A DNA stretch of 64,000 nucleotides from Methylocella silvestris BL2 (GTDB lineage: Bacteria; Pseudomonadota; Alphaproteobacteria; Rhizobiales; Beijerinckiaceae). Below are positions 42,500-52,315 of the stretch, piece after piece. The stretch's first letter is position 1. Each line of letters starts with the position of its first letter. Where the stretch lies: assembly GCF_000021745.1 (NCBI RefSeq), contig NC_011666.1, positions 2,817,001-2,881,000 on the forward strand, read 5' to 3'. A program made the position numbers and the translations under genes. The notes beneath the pieces are model-generated. The model was given only the letters and a program-made list of their open reading frames with translations, was not told the origin of the DNA and searched no databases.

Positions 42500-44524
42500 A
42501 TGCGTTTATCGAGACGAAAGATGGCAAGCCGCGTCCTGTTCGGCCCCCCTCTCGCAGCGGCGCTTGCGCTGGCGGCCGGGGCGTCGGCGCCGCAACCCGC
42601 CGCCGCTTTCGATTTCTTCGGGCTCTTTGGCTCGGACGAGCCGCCCGCGCCCACCCCCACGACGGCGCCTTACAAAGTCGAATTCGTCATCCGCGGCGAT
42701 GACAGCGTCAAGCAATCGCTGCAGGACGCCTCCCATCTTTATAAATTGCGCCAGGATCCGCCGCCCGACGCCGCGGCGCTGGCGCAGCGGCTTGCCGCCG
42801 ATTTCGCGCCCATGCTCGATGCGCTCTGGGCGTCCGGCTATTACAATGCGCGGATTTTCGCCCGCGTCGGCGATGTCGAACGCGAACTCAAGGGCGCGGA
42901 TCCCGAGGCTTTCGCCAGAGCCGCAAGCGCTTTCGCCGGCCGCGCGGTCGCGCCCGTGACGATCACCGTCGAGACGGGCGAATTGTTCCGTCTGCGCGAC
43001 GTCTCCGTCCTCGATTCAGCGACGCGCGCGCCTTTTCCGCCCGAAACCCTGCCGCTCTATGTCCTGAAGCTGAAACCCGGCGATCCGGCCAGAGCCGCTG
43101 ATCTGCGCGCCGCCAACGCCAGGCTGATCGATTTTTTTCGCGGCAAATCCTACCCGCTGGTCAAGGCGCCGCTGCCGCAGCCGGTCGTCAACCATGCGAC
43201 CTTGACGATGGATGTCGCCTTTACCGTCGATCCGGGGCCGCAGGCGGGGTTCGGCGCGGTGTCGATCAGCGGCCCGCAGGGCTTTGATCCGTCGATCGTG
43301 CGGTCTTTCACCTATCTGCGCGAGGGCCAGCCCTATACGCCGAAGGCGCTCGCCGAGACGCGCAGATCGATCAGTTCGATCGCCGCCGTCGGTTCGGTCC
43401 GTATCCGCGAGGGCGACAAGCTCGACGCCAACGGCAATCTGCCGATCTTCATCGAGGTCGGCGACCGCCCAAATAATCTCGTCGGCTTCACCGCCGGCTA
43501 TTCCACCGTCGATGGTCCGACCGGCAGCCTCTATTATGAGAACCGCAATCTGTTCGGCGGCGCCGAAAGCCTCCGTCTTGAGGGCGATGTTTTCTATGCG
43601 CCGCCGATCTATGGCGTCGCCTCGAACAGCTTCAACAGTTTCAGCGGCCCGCAGAATTTCGACAGTTCCGGCATTGGCGGCAGAGTCTCGGCGAGTTTCG
43701 TCAAGCCGGCCCTGGCCGGTTCGCGGGTCGATCTGCTGCTCGGCGCCGCCGCGGAAAGCAATCGCTCCGGCGGCGGCAGTTTCGGCGGCTACGCCTGGCA
43801 GGACGCCGGCGGCACGGCGGCTCTGCGCTATCGCATCGACGAGACGCTGTCCCTGCAGGCCGGGCTCAAATTCGAGAAAGGCGAGGCGACCGACGCGCTT
43901 GGGACCGTGAATTATACGTTTCTCGGCATTCCGCTCACCCTGAAGTATGACGGAACCGACAATCTGCTCAATCCGAGCAACGGCTTTCGCGTCGCGGCGA
44001 CGGTGACGCCCTACCCGAATGTGTTCGGCAACGCCGGCTTCACCAAGGCGAGCGTTACAGGATCGGCCTATTACGCGATCGACGAGGACGCGAATTATAT
44101 TCTTGCCGCCCGCGCCGGCATCGGCTCGATCTTCGGCAATGACGGCGGCCTCGCCGCCATCCCGGCCAATTATCGCTTCTACGCCGGCGGCCTTGCGACG
44201 GTGCGCGGCTACCGCTACCAGACGATCGGGCCGCAGACGCCGCTGGGCTACACGGTTGGCGGCCTCAGCGCCTTCAACGCCGGGGTCGAAGCGCGCATCA
44301 AGGTGTGGGACAATATCGGCGTCGCGCCCTTTTTCGACGCCGGCGGGGCCTATTGCGACTCCATCCCCCACGGCGGCTGCGGCGACACGCGTTTTTCCGC
44401 CGGCCTCGGTCTCATCTATTACACGCCGATCGGCCCGATCCGGGTCGATGTCGCCAAACCGCTCGATCCGCGTCCGGGGGATTATCCTGTCGTTTTCTAC
44501 GTCAGCATAGGGCAGCCCTTTTGA
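42500..44524 (+). CDS. tamA: TamA, outer-membrane Omp85-family translocation subunit
   Basis: TamA is a 16-stranded Omp85 barrel that works with TamB in outer-membrane assembly and lipid transport. This 674-residue protein has a signal peptide (ALALAAGASAPQPAAA), three POTRA-like domains in its first half, and a C-terminal surface-antigen barrel including GGLATVRGYRYQTIGP, the VRGY motif of Omp85 loop 6. It ends in an aromatic residue (GQPF), as barrel proteins do. An alternative TTG start lies one codon earlier. Its stop shares a base with the tamB start. Confidence 0.92.
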   Translation: MRLSRRKMASRVLFGPPLAAALALAAGASAPQPAAAFDFFGLFGSDEPPAPTPTTAPYKVEFVIRGDDSVKQSLQDASHLYKLRQDPPPDAAALAQRLAADFAPMLDALWASGYYNARIFARVGDVERELKGADPEAFARAASAFAGRAVAPVTITVETGELFRLRDVSVLDSATRAPFPPETLPLYVLKLKPGDPARAADLRAANARLIDFFRGKSYPLVKAPLPQPVVNHATLTMDVAFTVDPGPQAGFGAVSISGPQGFDPSIVRSFTYLREGQPYTPKALAETRRSISSIAAVGSVRIREGDKLDANGNLPIFIEVGDRPNNLVGFTAGYSTVDGPTGSLYYENRNLFGGAESLRLEGDVFYAPPIYGVASNSFNSFSGPQNFDSSGIGGRVSASFVKPALAGSRVDLLLGAAAESNRSGGGSFGGYAWQDAGGTAALRYRIDETLSLQAGLKFEKGEATDALGTVNYTFLGIPLTLKYDGTDNLLNPSNGFRVAATVTPYPNVFGNAGFTKASVTGSAYYAIDEDANYILAARAGIGSIFGNDGGLAAIPANYRFYAGGLATVRGYRYQTIGPQTPLGYTVGGLSAFNAGVEARIKVWDNIGVAPFFDAGGAYCDSIPHGGCGDTRFSAGLGLIYYTPIGPIRVDVAKPLDPRPGDYPVVFYVSIGQPF

Positions 44525-47500
44525 TGGCGCGCCGCGCTCTCCTCCCGCTCGGCCTCGTCGCGGCCATGGCGGCGCTCTGCGTGCTCGCCGCGCTTTATCT
44601 GCTGACGCCGGCAAGCCGCGCCTCCGAGCAGGACAAGGGCGTCCTCGCCGATCTCATTTCGCGCGCTTTGTCGACGCCGACGAGCCGCGTTTCGATCGGC
44701 TCCGTCGAGGGCGCGCTGTCCTCCGACGCGACGGTGCGCGACCTCAGCATCGCTGACCGCGACGGCGTCTGGCTCACGATCAACCGCATCCGCATCGTCT
44801 GGCGCCGCCTGGCGCTGCTGCAGCGGCGGCTCGAGGTCGATCAGCTCGACATCGACCAGATGAATATGAGCCGCCGGCCGATCCCCGCCGAGGCGCCGGT
44901 CTCCGGCGAAGACCAGCCGCTGCTGCCGGAACTGCCGGTGCGGGTCGACATCAAGCAATTTACCCTCGCCCGCGCCGATCTCGGCGAGCCGGTGCTGGGG
45001 GTAAAATCAGCCTTTTCGACCGGCGGCCACGCCCAACTTGGCGCCCCCGCCGAGGGATTGCAGGCGTTTCTCGACGCGCAGCGGCTCGACAAGCCGGCGA
45101 CGTTCAACCTCAGGCTCAACCTCGTGCCGGGCACGCAGCGGCTCGACCTCAAGGTCAATCTCGACGAGCCTGCCGGCGGCATCCTTTCGGAGCTTGGCAA
45201 TATTCCCGGCCGGCCGCCCGTGCGCCTCAATATCGACGGATCGGGCGTGCTCGACGCGTTTAACGCCAAGCTCGTCTTCGACGCCGGCGCGGGCATTGGC
45301 GCGACCGGCGATGCTTCGCTCAATCGCGAGGGCGCGGCGCGCCGGCTCGGCCTCGACCTCTCGGCGCAGGCATCGGGCATGCTGCCGGACATCGCCGCCC
45401 CGGTGTTTGCCGGCACGACGCGGCTCTCCGGCAATATCGTCTTCAACGACGACGCCAGCGTCGCCATTCCAGGCGTCGAGTTGCGCGCCGCGGCGGCGCG
45501 GCTCGTCGTCAAGGGCGCCGTCTCGAAGGACCAGATCGCCGATATCGGGATAACCGCCGAAAACGTCCCGAACGACGGCGCCGCGACAAAACTCCGCGAC
45601 GTCGAGATCGGGCGGCTAGCGCTCGACGCCCATGTGACGGGCGCGCTCGATTCGCCGACGATCGATTCAACGCTTTATGCCGAAAAGGCGAAGCTGCCGG
45701 CGGCGGCGCTCGATCGCCTTGACGCGAGTTTTAAGGCTGCGCCGACCGGCTCGATCGCCAATACCTCGACGATGTTGCAGATCGCCGCCGACGCCAGCGT
45801 CAAGGGCCTCGCTTTGACCAATCCCGCGCTGGCGCAGGCGGTCGGCTCCACGGCGACCTTTACGATGCGCGGCAAGAGCAGCGTCAAAGGCGTCATCGAC
45901 TTCGATGTGCTCGATATCAAATCGCAGACGCTCAGCGCCGGCTTCAAGGGCCGGGCGGCAGGCAGCGAGTTGAAGGGTCGTCTTCAGGCGACAATCCCCG
46001 ATCTCTCCCGTTTCGGCGCGATCTCCGGCGTCTCACTCAAGGGCGACGCCGCGTTCAAGGCCGACGTCGAAGGCACGCCACGCGCCAATAGTTTTCGGGC
46101 GATGATCGACGCCAGGGCTGATCATTTCGCGACGGGCCTCGATCAGGTCGACGGGCTGTTCGGCGGCGCGCTGACGCTTGCGGGCGGCGCGCGGCTCGAT
46201 CCCGACGGCGGTTTTGGCTTCAAGGATCTGAAGCTTGTCGGGCCGAATGCGGCGGCGCGGATCGATGGCGCGGCGACGCCGGCCCTCGCCGATCTTTCCG
46301 CCGCTATCGCCATTCCCGATCTCTCCAAGGCCGACAAGCGGGCGACGGGCCGCGGCGACATCGCCGCCCATGTCACCGGGACGCTGCAAAAGCCGGACGC
46401 AACGGCCTCGATCGCGATCCGCGACGCGAGCCTGCTCGGCCGGCCGGTCCCGCGCCTCGATCTCAAAGCCGTCGCGACTAACCTCAGGGAAGCGCCGGAC
46501 GCGCGGATAACGCTCGATGGCGAGATCGACCGCAAGCCCGCGACCGGCGCGCTTCATCTGGCGCGCCCGGCGGCGGGCGGGTTTGTGCTGGACGGCGTCG
46601 ACGTCGGCATCGGCGCGGCGACGATCAAGGGCGGAGCGACGCTTGACGCGGAGAATTTCGCGGCCGGCCAGCTCGCGGTCCATGCGCCGAACCTCGACGA
46701 TCTCTCGGCGCTGGCGCTGCAAAAACTCTCCGGCGCGCTCGATCTTGACGCCAGCTTCAGCCATGACGGCGGCCGGCAGGACGTCGCGCTGAAGGCGAGC
46801 GGCAAACAGGTCGCAGCTTTTGACGTCGCGCTGGAGAGGCTCGCCGCCGATCTTGCCGTTGCGGACCTTTATCGCCGGCCGGCCCTTTCCGGTTCGCTGT
46901 CGGCCGATCAGGCGCGCATCGCCGGCGAGACCATCTCGCGCATCCGCTTTGACGCCAAGCCCTCGGGCGAGGCGAGCGACATTACGCTTTTGGCCAATGC
47001 GCGTGGCTTCGATTTTTCCGGACGGGCGAAGCTGATCGACGCCGATCCGGTGCGGATCGAGCTCTCCAAGCTGGACATCACACGCGATCGCGGCAGAATT
47101 GGCCTCGCCGGACCGGCGACGATCATCGTGCGGGACGCGGGCGCCGACCTCAAAAATCTCGCGCTTAATCTGAACGGCGGCCGGCTTTCCCTCGACGGTC
47201 GCGCCGCCAAAACGCTCGATCTCAAGATCCTGGCGCGGAAAATCCCGCTCTCGGTCGCCGATATCTTCAGCCCCGGCCTCGGCCTTTCCGGTTTGCTCGA
47301 CGGCGAGGCGACCGTCAGTGGGCCGGCTGCGGCGCCGGCGGGCGGCTATAAAATCAGGATTTCGCAACTGGCGGCCGCGCAGACCAAAAACGCCGGGCTG
47401 CCGCTGATCGATATTGACGCCAATGGCCGCTTCGAGCGGGGCCGCGTGACGACAGACGCCAATGTCGTCGCCGGGCAGGCCGGGCGGCTCAGGATCACCG

Positions 47501-48798
47501 GCTCCGCGCCGCTCGCCGCAGACGGCGCGCTCGATCTTACCGTCAAAGGAAATCTCGACGCCGCCCTCGCCAATCGCAATCTGGCGGCGGCAGGGCGCAG
47601 CGTGACCGGCCGGCTGACCATCGACGGCGGCGTGCGCGGCGCGGTGGCGCGGCCGCAGGCCTTCGGCGCGATCACCCTCGCCAATGGCTCGTTCCAGGAT
47701 GCTGTGCAGGGCGTGCGCCTCAACGGCGTTCGCGCGCGGCTTGTCGCCAATGGCGACCGTATCGCCATCGAAAGCGCCTCGGCGACGACGCCGAATGGCG
47801 GAACGATCAATGCGACGGGCTCTGTCCGGCTCGATCCCGCCGCCGGTTTCCCCGGCGACATCCGTGTCTCCGGCCGCAACGCGCAGCTGCTGCAGAGCCC
47901 GGTCGCGACGGCGGTGGCCAGTCTCGACCTCACTCTGTCCGGCCCGCTGGCGCGAAACCCGCGCATCGGCGGTAAAATCGATATCGCCTCGCTCGATATC
48001 CTCATTCCCGACCGGCTGCCGGGCGCGCTGCGGCCGCTGCCCGGCACGCGGCACATCGACCCGACGCCGACGGCGGCGGCGCGGCTCGAGATCGCGCGGC
48101 AAAGACGCAGCCGCGGCGGCCCCGCGTTTGACGCTGCGCTCGATCTTCTGATTGACGCGCCGGGGCGGATCAGAGTGCGCGGGCGGGGTCTCGACGCCTC
48201 GCTCGGCGGCAGCCTGCGCCTCACCGGCACGCTCGCCGCGCCAAAGCCTGTCGGCGCCTTCAATCTGGTGAACGGTCATTTGAAAGTGCTGACCGCCGAT
48301 CTCGATTTTACGCGGGCGAACCTCACCTTCGCCGGCGATCTCTCGCCAACGCTCGACTTTCTGGCGACGACGCAAACCGGCGGCGCCTCGATCAGCGTCG
48401 CGATCACCGGCGATCCGGCCGATCCTGTCTTCGCCTTCACCTCGAGCCCCGACCTGCCGCAGGATGAAGTCATCTCGCGGCTGCTGTTCGGTTCGCCCTC
48501 GGGCCAGCTCTCGCCGACGCAGGCGCTGGCTCTGGCGCAGGCGGTCGCAATCTATACGGGCGGCAATGACGCGCTCGAAGGGTTGCGCCGCTCGCTTGGG
48601 CTCGGGGCGGGGGATTCGAGCAATCCGCTGTCCAATTTCCTTGGCGATCGCGTCAGTCTCGGCGTGCAGACCGGCGCGACCCCGCAACAGACCGGCGTTG
48701 GCATGACCGTCAATATCTGGAAGGCGTTCAAGGCGCGCGGCGTGATCGACGCGACGGGGGCGGTCTCGGTCGGCGTCGGCGCCGAGAAAGAATGGTAG
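44524..48798 (+). CDS. tamB: TamB, translocation and assembly module inner-membrane subunit
   Basis: This 1424-residue AsmA-like protein has one N-terminal membrane helix (LLPLGLVAAMAALCVLAALYLL) and a very long beta-taco periplasmic region made of repeated short strands. It ends in the conserved DUF490 domain with SSPDLPQDEVISRLLFG and a C-terminal VSVGVGAEKEW that docks to TamA. TamB-type proteins act as hydrophobic grooves for phospholipids between membranes. The frame extends back into tamA, but the ATG at 44524 overlaps the tamA stop and provides the membrane anchor. Confidence 0.93.
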   Translation: MARRALLPLGLVAAMAALCVLAALYLLTPASRASEQDKGVLADLISRALSTPTSRVSIGSVEGALSSDATVRDLSIADRDGVWLTINRIRIVWRRLALLQRRLEVDQLDIDQMNMSRRPIPAEAPVSGEDQPLLPELPVRVDIKQFTLARADLGEPVLGVKSAFSTGGHAQLGAPAEGLQAFLDAQRLDKPATFNLRLNLVPGTQRLDLKVNLDEPAGGILSELGNIPGRPPVRLNIDGSGVLDAFNAKLVFDAGAGIGATGDASLNREGAARRLGLDLSAQASGMLPDIAAPVFAGTTRLSGNIVFNDDASVAIPGVELRAAAARLVVKGAVSKDQIADIGITAENVPNDGAATKLRDVEIGRLALDAHVTGALDSPTIDSTLYAEKAKLPAAALDRLDASFKAAPTGSIANTSTMLQIAADASVKGLALTNPALAQAVGSTATFTMRGKSSVKGVIDFDVLDIKSQTLSAGFKGRAAGSELKGRLQATIPDLSRFGAISGVSLKGDAAFKADVEGTPRANSFRAMIDARADHFATGLDQVDGLFGGALTLAGGARLDPDGGFGFKDLKLVGPNAAARIDGAATPALADLSAAIAIPDLSKADKRATGRGDIAAHVTGTLQKPDATASIAIRDASLLGRPVPRLDLKAVATNLREAPDARITLDGEIDRKPATGALHLARPAAGGFVLDGVDVGIGAATIKGGATLDAENFAAGQLAVHAPNLDDLSALALQKLSGALDLDASFSHDGGRQDVALKASGKQVAAFDVALERLAADLAVADLYRRPALSGSLSADQARIAGETISRIRFDAKPSGEASDITLLANARGFDFSGRAKLIDADPVRIELSKLDITRDRGRIGLAGPATIIVRDAGADLKNLALNLNGGRLSLDGRAAKTLDLKILARKIPLSVADIFSPGLGLSGLLDGEATVSGPAAAPAGGYKIRISQLAAAQTKNAGLPLIDIDANGRFERGRVTTDANVVAGQAGRLRITGSAPLAADGALDLTVKGNLDAALANRNLAAAGRSVTGRLTIDGGVRGAVARPQAFGAITLANGSFQDAVQGVRLNGVRARLVANGDRIAIESASATTPNGGTINATGSVRLDPAAGFPGDIRVSGRNAQLLQSPVATAVASLDLTLSGPLARNPRIGGKIDIASLDILIPDRLPGALRPLPGTRHIDPTPTAAARLEIARQRRSRGGPAFDAALDLLIDAPGRIRVRGRGLDASLGGSLRLTGTLAAPKPVGAFNLVNGHLKVLTADLDFTRANLTFAGDLSPTLDFLATTQTGGASISVAITGDPADPVFAFTSSPDLPQDEVISRLLFGSPSGQLSPTQALALAQAVAIYTGGNDALEGLRRSLGLGAGDSSNPLSNFLGDRVSLGVQTGATPQQTGVGMTVNIWKAFKARGVIDATGAVSVGVGAEKEW

Positions 48799-48847
48799 CG
48801 GGCGCGGCGAGGCGCGCGCGGCAAATCTCGAAAGTCAGGACGAGCGA

Positions 48848-49558
48848 GTGAATTCTGCAGCAACCACACTCACGCTCTATGAGCTGGCGGCGGCCGATCC
48901 CGCTCTGCGATTCAGCCCGCATTGCTGGAAGACCCGGATGGCGCTGGCGCATAAGAGGCTCGACGCGCTGCGCCTGCCGTGGCGTTTTACGGAGACGGAG
49001 GCGCTCGCCTTTTCGGGCCAAAGCCGTGTGCCGGTGCTCGTCAACGGCGCTGAAACCATTGCCGATTCATGGCGCATCGCGCTTTATCTCGACGAGCGTT
49101 TTCCGGATGCGCCGTCGCTGTTTGGCGCCGCGGACGCCATTGCGCCCGTCCGCTTCATCAACAGCTGGGCCGACGGCGCGCTTTCGCCGGCGATCGGCCG
49201 CATTATCCTGCGTGATATCCATGACCGTCTCGGCGACGCCGACAGAGTCTATTTTCGCGCGTCCCGCGAGATAAGATATGGGCAAAGTCTGGAGGACGTC
49301 GTCGCCGACCGGCCGACGCATCTTTCGAATTTGCAACGCGTTCTCGCCCCGCTCCGCGAGACCCTGAAGCATCAGCCCTTTTTATCCGGCGAGGCGCCCG
49401 CCTATGCCGATTATTGCGTGTTCGGCATGTTCATGTGGGCGCGCTGCGTCAGCCTCGTCGAATTGCTTGAGGACAGGGATGTCGTGTTCGCCTGGCGCGA
49501 CCGCCTGCTTGACGCTTTTGGCGGCCTCGCTCGATCCGCTCCACGCCATCAGCCTTAA
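48848..49558 (+). CDS. Glutathione S-transferase family protein
   Basis: This 236-residue protein has an N-terminal thioredoxin-like GST domain with SPHCWKTRMALAHKRL, a Ser/Cys near the glutathione site and a cis-Pro in SRVPVLVNG, followed by an ADSWRIALYLDERFP segment and an all-helical C-terminal domain. It resembles beta-etherase/LigE-like or fungal Ure2p-like GSTs more than classical detoxifying classes. It starts at GTG 48848 and ends 13 bases before the thioesterase start, so the two may be co-transcribed. Confidence 0.85.
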   Translation: MNSAATTLTLYELAAADPALRFSPHCWKTRMALAHKRLDALRLPWRFTETEALAFSGQSRVPVLVNGAETIADSWRIALYLDERFPDAPSLFGAADAIAPVRFINSWADGALSPAIGRIILRDIHDRLGDADRVYFRASREIRYGQSLEDVVADRPTHLSNLQRVLAPLRETLKHQPFLSGEAPAYADYCVFGMFMWARCVSLVELLEDRDVVFAWRDRLLDAFGGLARSAPRHQP

Positions 49559-49571
49559 GAGGATCGTCCGC

Positions 49572-49994
49572 ATGACTGAGGACGTCCAGCTCGAACATTA
49601 CGCCTTCCGGACGTCGGACAAGATCCGCTACGGCGACACCGATCGCCAGGGCCACGTCAACAATGCGGTGTTCGCGACCTTTCTCGAACTCGGTCGGGTC
49701 GAGGCGCTCCTGTCCGCCGCCTCGCCTGTTCTGGAGCCCGGGACCGCGCTGGTCATCGCGCGGCTCGTGATCGATTTTAAATCCGAAATCACATGGCCGG
49801 GCGAGGTTGTGATCGCAACGCGCGTCGCCTCAGTCGGGCGCAGTTCGATGAAGCTCGAACAAGGACTGTTCCAACATGGACGATGCGCCGCGACAGCCGA
49901 GAGCGTGATCGTGCTGACGGATGAGGCGACGCGGCGCTCGCGGCCGCTCTCGGCCGCAGCCGCCGTCTGGCTGCTCGACCCCGCGCCGCGGTAG
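49572..49994 (+). CDS. Acyl-CoA thioesterase, hotdog fold (4HBT/YbgC-like)
   Basis: This 140-residue hotdog-fold protein carries the 4-hydroxybenzoyl-CoA thioesterase-type motif IRYGDTDRQGHVNNAVF, with the catalytic Asp (D of YGDTD) and the conserved HVNN, followed by a long hot-dog helix. It would hydrolyse a small aromatic or short-chain acyl-CoA. The open frame extends upstream into the GST gene, but the ATG at 49572 begins the conserved region at the normal distance. The GST neighbour gives no substrate hint. Confidence 0.88.
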   Translation: MTEDVQLEHYAFRTSDKIRYGDTDRQGHVNNAVFATFLELGRVEALLSAASPVLEPGTALVIARLVIDFKSEITWPGEVVIATRVASVGRSSMKLEQGLFQHGRCAATAESVIVLTDEATRRSRPLSAAAAVWLLDPAPR

Positions 49995-50239
49995 AGCTGC
50001 GGCGGCGCGTCCTCTACCATCCCGTCGCATGTCGCGCGCCCTCCGCGGGCGCCTGCGCTTCGCTAACCCCGCAAGTGTTGGCGTCGTCACAAGCCGTTCA
50101 CGCAAGATCATTAGATAGGGGCGCGTCTGTTGGCGTCGGCGCGGGTGGGCGCGTCGGCGCTATCCATTGGTTGCAGCGCGCATCGGCTTGGCTGGCGGGG
50201 GCCAGAGGGCCGGCGTCGCATTGCCTCGTTCATAGACCC

Positions 50240-50249
50240 GGGGGGGGGG
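50240..50249. repeat. Ten-base poly-G tract in the ribosome-binding region
   Basis: A run of ten G residues lies seven bases before the ATG at 50257. It supplies the ribosome-binding site of the following gene, and such tracts are prone to slipped-strand length change. Confidence 0.8.
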
Positions 50250-50256
50250 AATCTAC

Positions 50257-51522
50257 ATGATGCTTAAAAGACAACGCCAGCTGCTCGCGACGGCGCTGCT
50301 GGCCGCTTTGGCTTTGCCGATGGGCGACGCCGCAGCGTTCGACGAGCTGGTTGAATCCAACAGCGCCGGTTTCAGCAAGCCGCTGAACGTGCAGGTTGGC
50401 CCGCGCCCTTATTATCTCGTCGACCAGCTTCAGAATGGTCCGCTGAAGAGCAAGCTCAAGGCTTGCTCGGAGAAGCATCTGACGCGGACGCGGTTTTCCA
50501 TCTCGCATCGCGGCGCTCCGATGCAGTTTCCCGAGCATACGGTGGAAGGCTATCAGGCGGCGGCGCGCATGGGCGCAGGCATCATCGAATGCGATGTGAC
50601 CTTTACGAAGGACCGCGAACTCGTCTGCCGTCATGACCAATGCGATCTTCACACGACGACCAACATTCTGACGATTCCGGCGCTTGCGGCGAAATGCACG
50701 CAGCCGTTCACGCCGGCGAATGGGGGGACGCCAGCGTCAGCCACCTGCTGCACCAGCGACATCACCCTCGCCGAGTTCAGGTTGCTCAAGGGCAAGATGG
50801 ACGGGTTCAACCCGAATGCGACGACGCCGGAAGAATATCAGAACGGGACGCCGAGCTGGCGCACCGAGGCCTATTCGGCGACCGGAACGCTCGTGACGCT
50901 CAAGGAGCATATCGCGCTGATGAACAGTTTCGGCGTGAATATGACGCCCGAGCTGAAGGAGGCGCGCGTGCCGATGCCCTACCAGGGCGACTTTACGCAG
51001 GAAAAATACGCGCAGAAAATGATCGATGCGTATAAGGCTGCGGGCGTCTCGCCGAAGCGCGTGTGGGCGCAATCGTTCAACATCAACGACATCTACTATT
51101 GGATCAAGAACGAACCGGCGTTTGGCAAACAGGCTGTGGCGTTGGCCGAGACCGATGTTCCGGCCGATCTGCCGCCCGCCATCGCCGCGCTGCCTGGCAT
51201 GCGCGCCAAGGGCGTGCAGATCGTCGCCCCGCCGATCTGGGCGCTGATCGCGCTCGACGGCAGCGGCAAGATCGTCCCGTCCGCCTACGCCAACGCCATC
51301 AAGCAGAATGGCTTCAAGATCATCCCCTGGTCGCTGGAGCGTTCGGGACCCCTGACCGACGGCGGCGGCTATTACTACCAGAGCGTCTCAAGCGTCATCA
51401 AGGGCCCGGGCGACTACTATAATGTGCTCGACGTGCTGTCGTCGAAGGTCGGCATCCTCGGCATCTTTTCCGACTGGCCCGGCACCGCCACATACTACGG
51501 CAACTGCTTCAACAAGCCATAA
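50257..51522 (+). CDS. Exported glycerophosphodiester phosphodiesterase
   Basis: This 421-residue protein has a signal peptide (LLATALLAALALPMGDAAA) and a GDPD TIM barrel: SHRGAPMQFPEHTVEGYQAA with the catalytic His and the Glu of the metal site, ECDVTFTKDRELVCRHD with the second His, and a C-terminal IIPWSLERSGP-type strand. It should hydrolyse glycerophosphodiesters in the periplasm or outside the cell to glycerol-3-phosphate. An insertion of about 60 residues after the second His contains paired cysteines. The ATG at 50257 sits behind the poly-G tract; ATG 50260 is equally possible. Confidence 0.88.
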   Translation: MMLKRQRQLLATALLAALALPMGDAAAFDELVESNSAGFSKPLNVQVGPRPYYLVDQLQNGPLKSKLKACSEKHLTRTRFSISHRGAPMQFPEHTVEGYQAAARMGAGIIECDVTFTKDRELVCRHDQCDLHTTTNILTIPALAAKCTQPFTPANGGTPASATCCTSDITLAEFRLLKGKMDGFNPNATTPEEYQNGTPSWRTEAYSATGTLVTLKEHIALMNSFGVNMTPELKEARVPMPYQGDFTQEKYAQKMIDAYKAAGVSPKRVWAQSFNINDIYYWIKNEPAFGKQAVALAETDVPADLPPAIAALPGMRAKGVQIVAPPIWALIALDGSGKIVPSAYANAIKQNGFKIIPWSLERSGPLTDGGGYYYQSVSSVIKGPGDYYNVLDVLSSKVGILGIFSDWPGTATYYGNCFNKP

Positions 51523-51645
51523 CACAACACCCGGCGAGGATGCCCATCGACAAGCGACGTTGGCGGCGAAAGCTCGCCAACATCGTGCGCCGGCAGCGTA
51601 GAGAATCCGGATTGCATCAATCCGAAAACGCAGCCCTCGCGACGT

Positions 51646-52314
51646 CTACCCGACCGTCTGTGGCGCGCTGCCCTGGCGCGGGCGGGGAATGCGGACGCCG
51701 CGCTCTTTCATGTCGCGCAATTTGATGTAGATCATGGCCGTCATCAGCGCGTCGTTGAAGGCGTCATGCTGGTCGAGCATCGGCAGATCGAGATCCTTCA
51801 GAATCGCCGCAAAGGAAAGATCGATCGTCGCGCCCGGCGGCGCATCGCCATATTTGCGCTCGTAGTAGAGATTTGAAACCTCGATCAGCGGATTGGGCAG
51901 CTCAATGCCGAGCAGGCCGAGCAGATATTTGTCGATCATCCTGACGTCGAATTCGAGATAATAGCCGATCAGCGGCCGTCCGCCGATGAAATGCAAAAAC
52001 TGCGGCATGATCTTTTCGATGCGCTTGCCGGCCTCGACGTCGGCCTCACGCAGCCGGTGCACCTTAATCGCTTCGGCGTTCATGCGCGCTTCGGGCCGGA
52101 TCACGGCCTCGAAGCGCTCGCTGGTCAGGATGCGGTTGCCGCGAATCTTGACGGCGGCGATGGTGATGATGTCGTCGCGCCGCGGATCGAGCCCGGTGGT
52201 CTCGCAGTCGAAGGCGACGGCCTCGTCCTTCGGCCCTGGCTTGAACATGAAGCGGTAGGATTGATCGCCGATGCTGATTTGATGGAACAGCCGCTTCAGC
52301 GCGCGCGGGATCAT
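51646..52314 (-). CDS. DnaQ-like 3'-5' exonuclease (DNA polymerase III epsilon-like)
   Basis: This 222-residue exonuclease has the DEDD-type core: FDCETTGLDPRRDDII (first Asp-Glu pair), RPLIGYYLEFDVRMID (second Asp) and the third motif around QHDAFNDALMTAMIY (His and Asp). It lacks the C-terminal part that binds the polymerase, so it is not the replicative epsilon subunit. The start overlaps the end of the DUF294 gene, and together with ActP and DUF485 it forms a leftward operon seen in many proteobacteria around acetate permease. Confidence 0.88.
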   Translation of the reverse strand: MIPRALKRLFHQISIGDQSYRFMFKPGPKDEAVAFDCETTGLDPRRDDIITIAAVKIRGNRILTSERFEAVIRPEARMNAEAIKVHRLREADVEAGKRIEKIMPQFLHFIGGRPLIGYYLEFDVRMIDKYLLGLLGIELPNPLIEVSNLYYERKYGDAPPGATIDLSFAAILKDLDLPMLDQHDAFNDALMTAMIYIKLRDMKERGVRIPRPRQGSAPQTVG

Positions 52315-52315
52315 C

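Noticed and set aside
46033..48687. 884-codon leftward open frame opposite tamB
   Set aside because: It is Arg/Ala/Gly-rich with no motif and lies wholly within tamB, whose sense product has clear family features.
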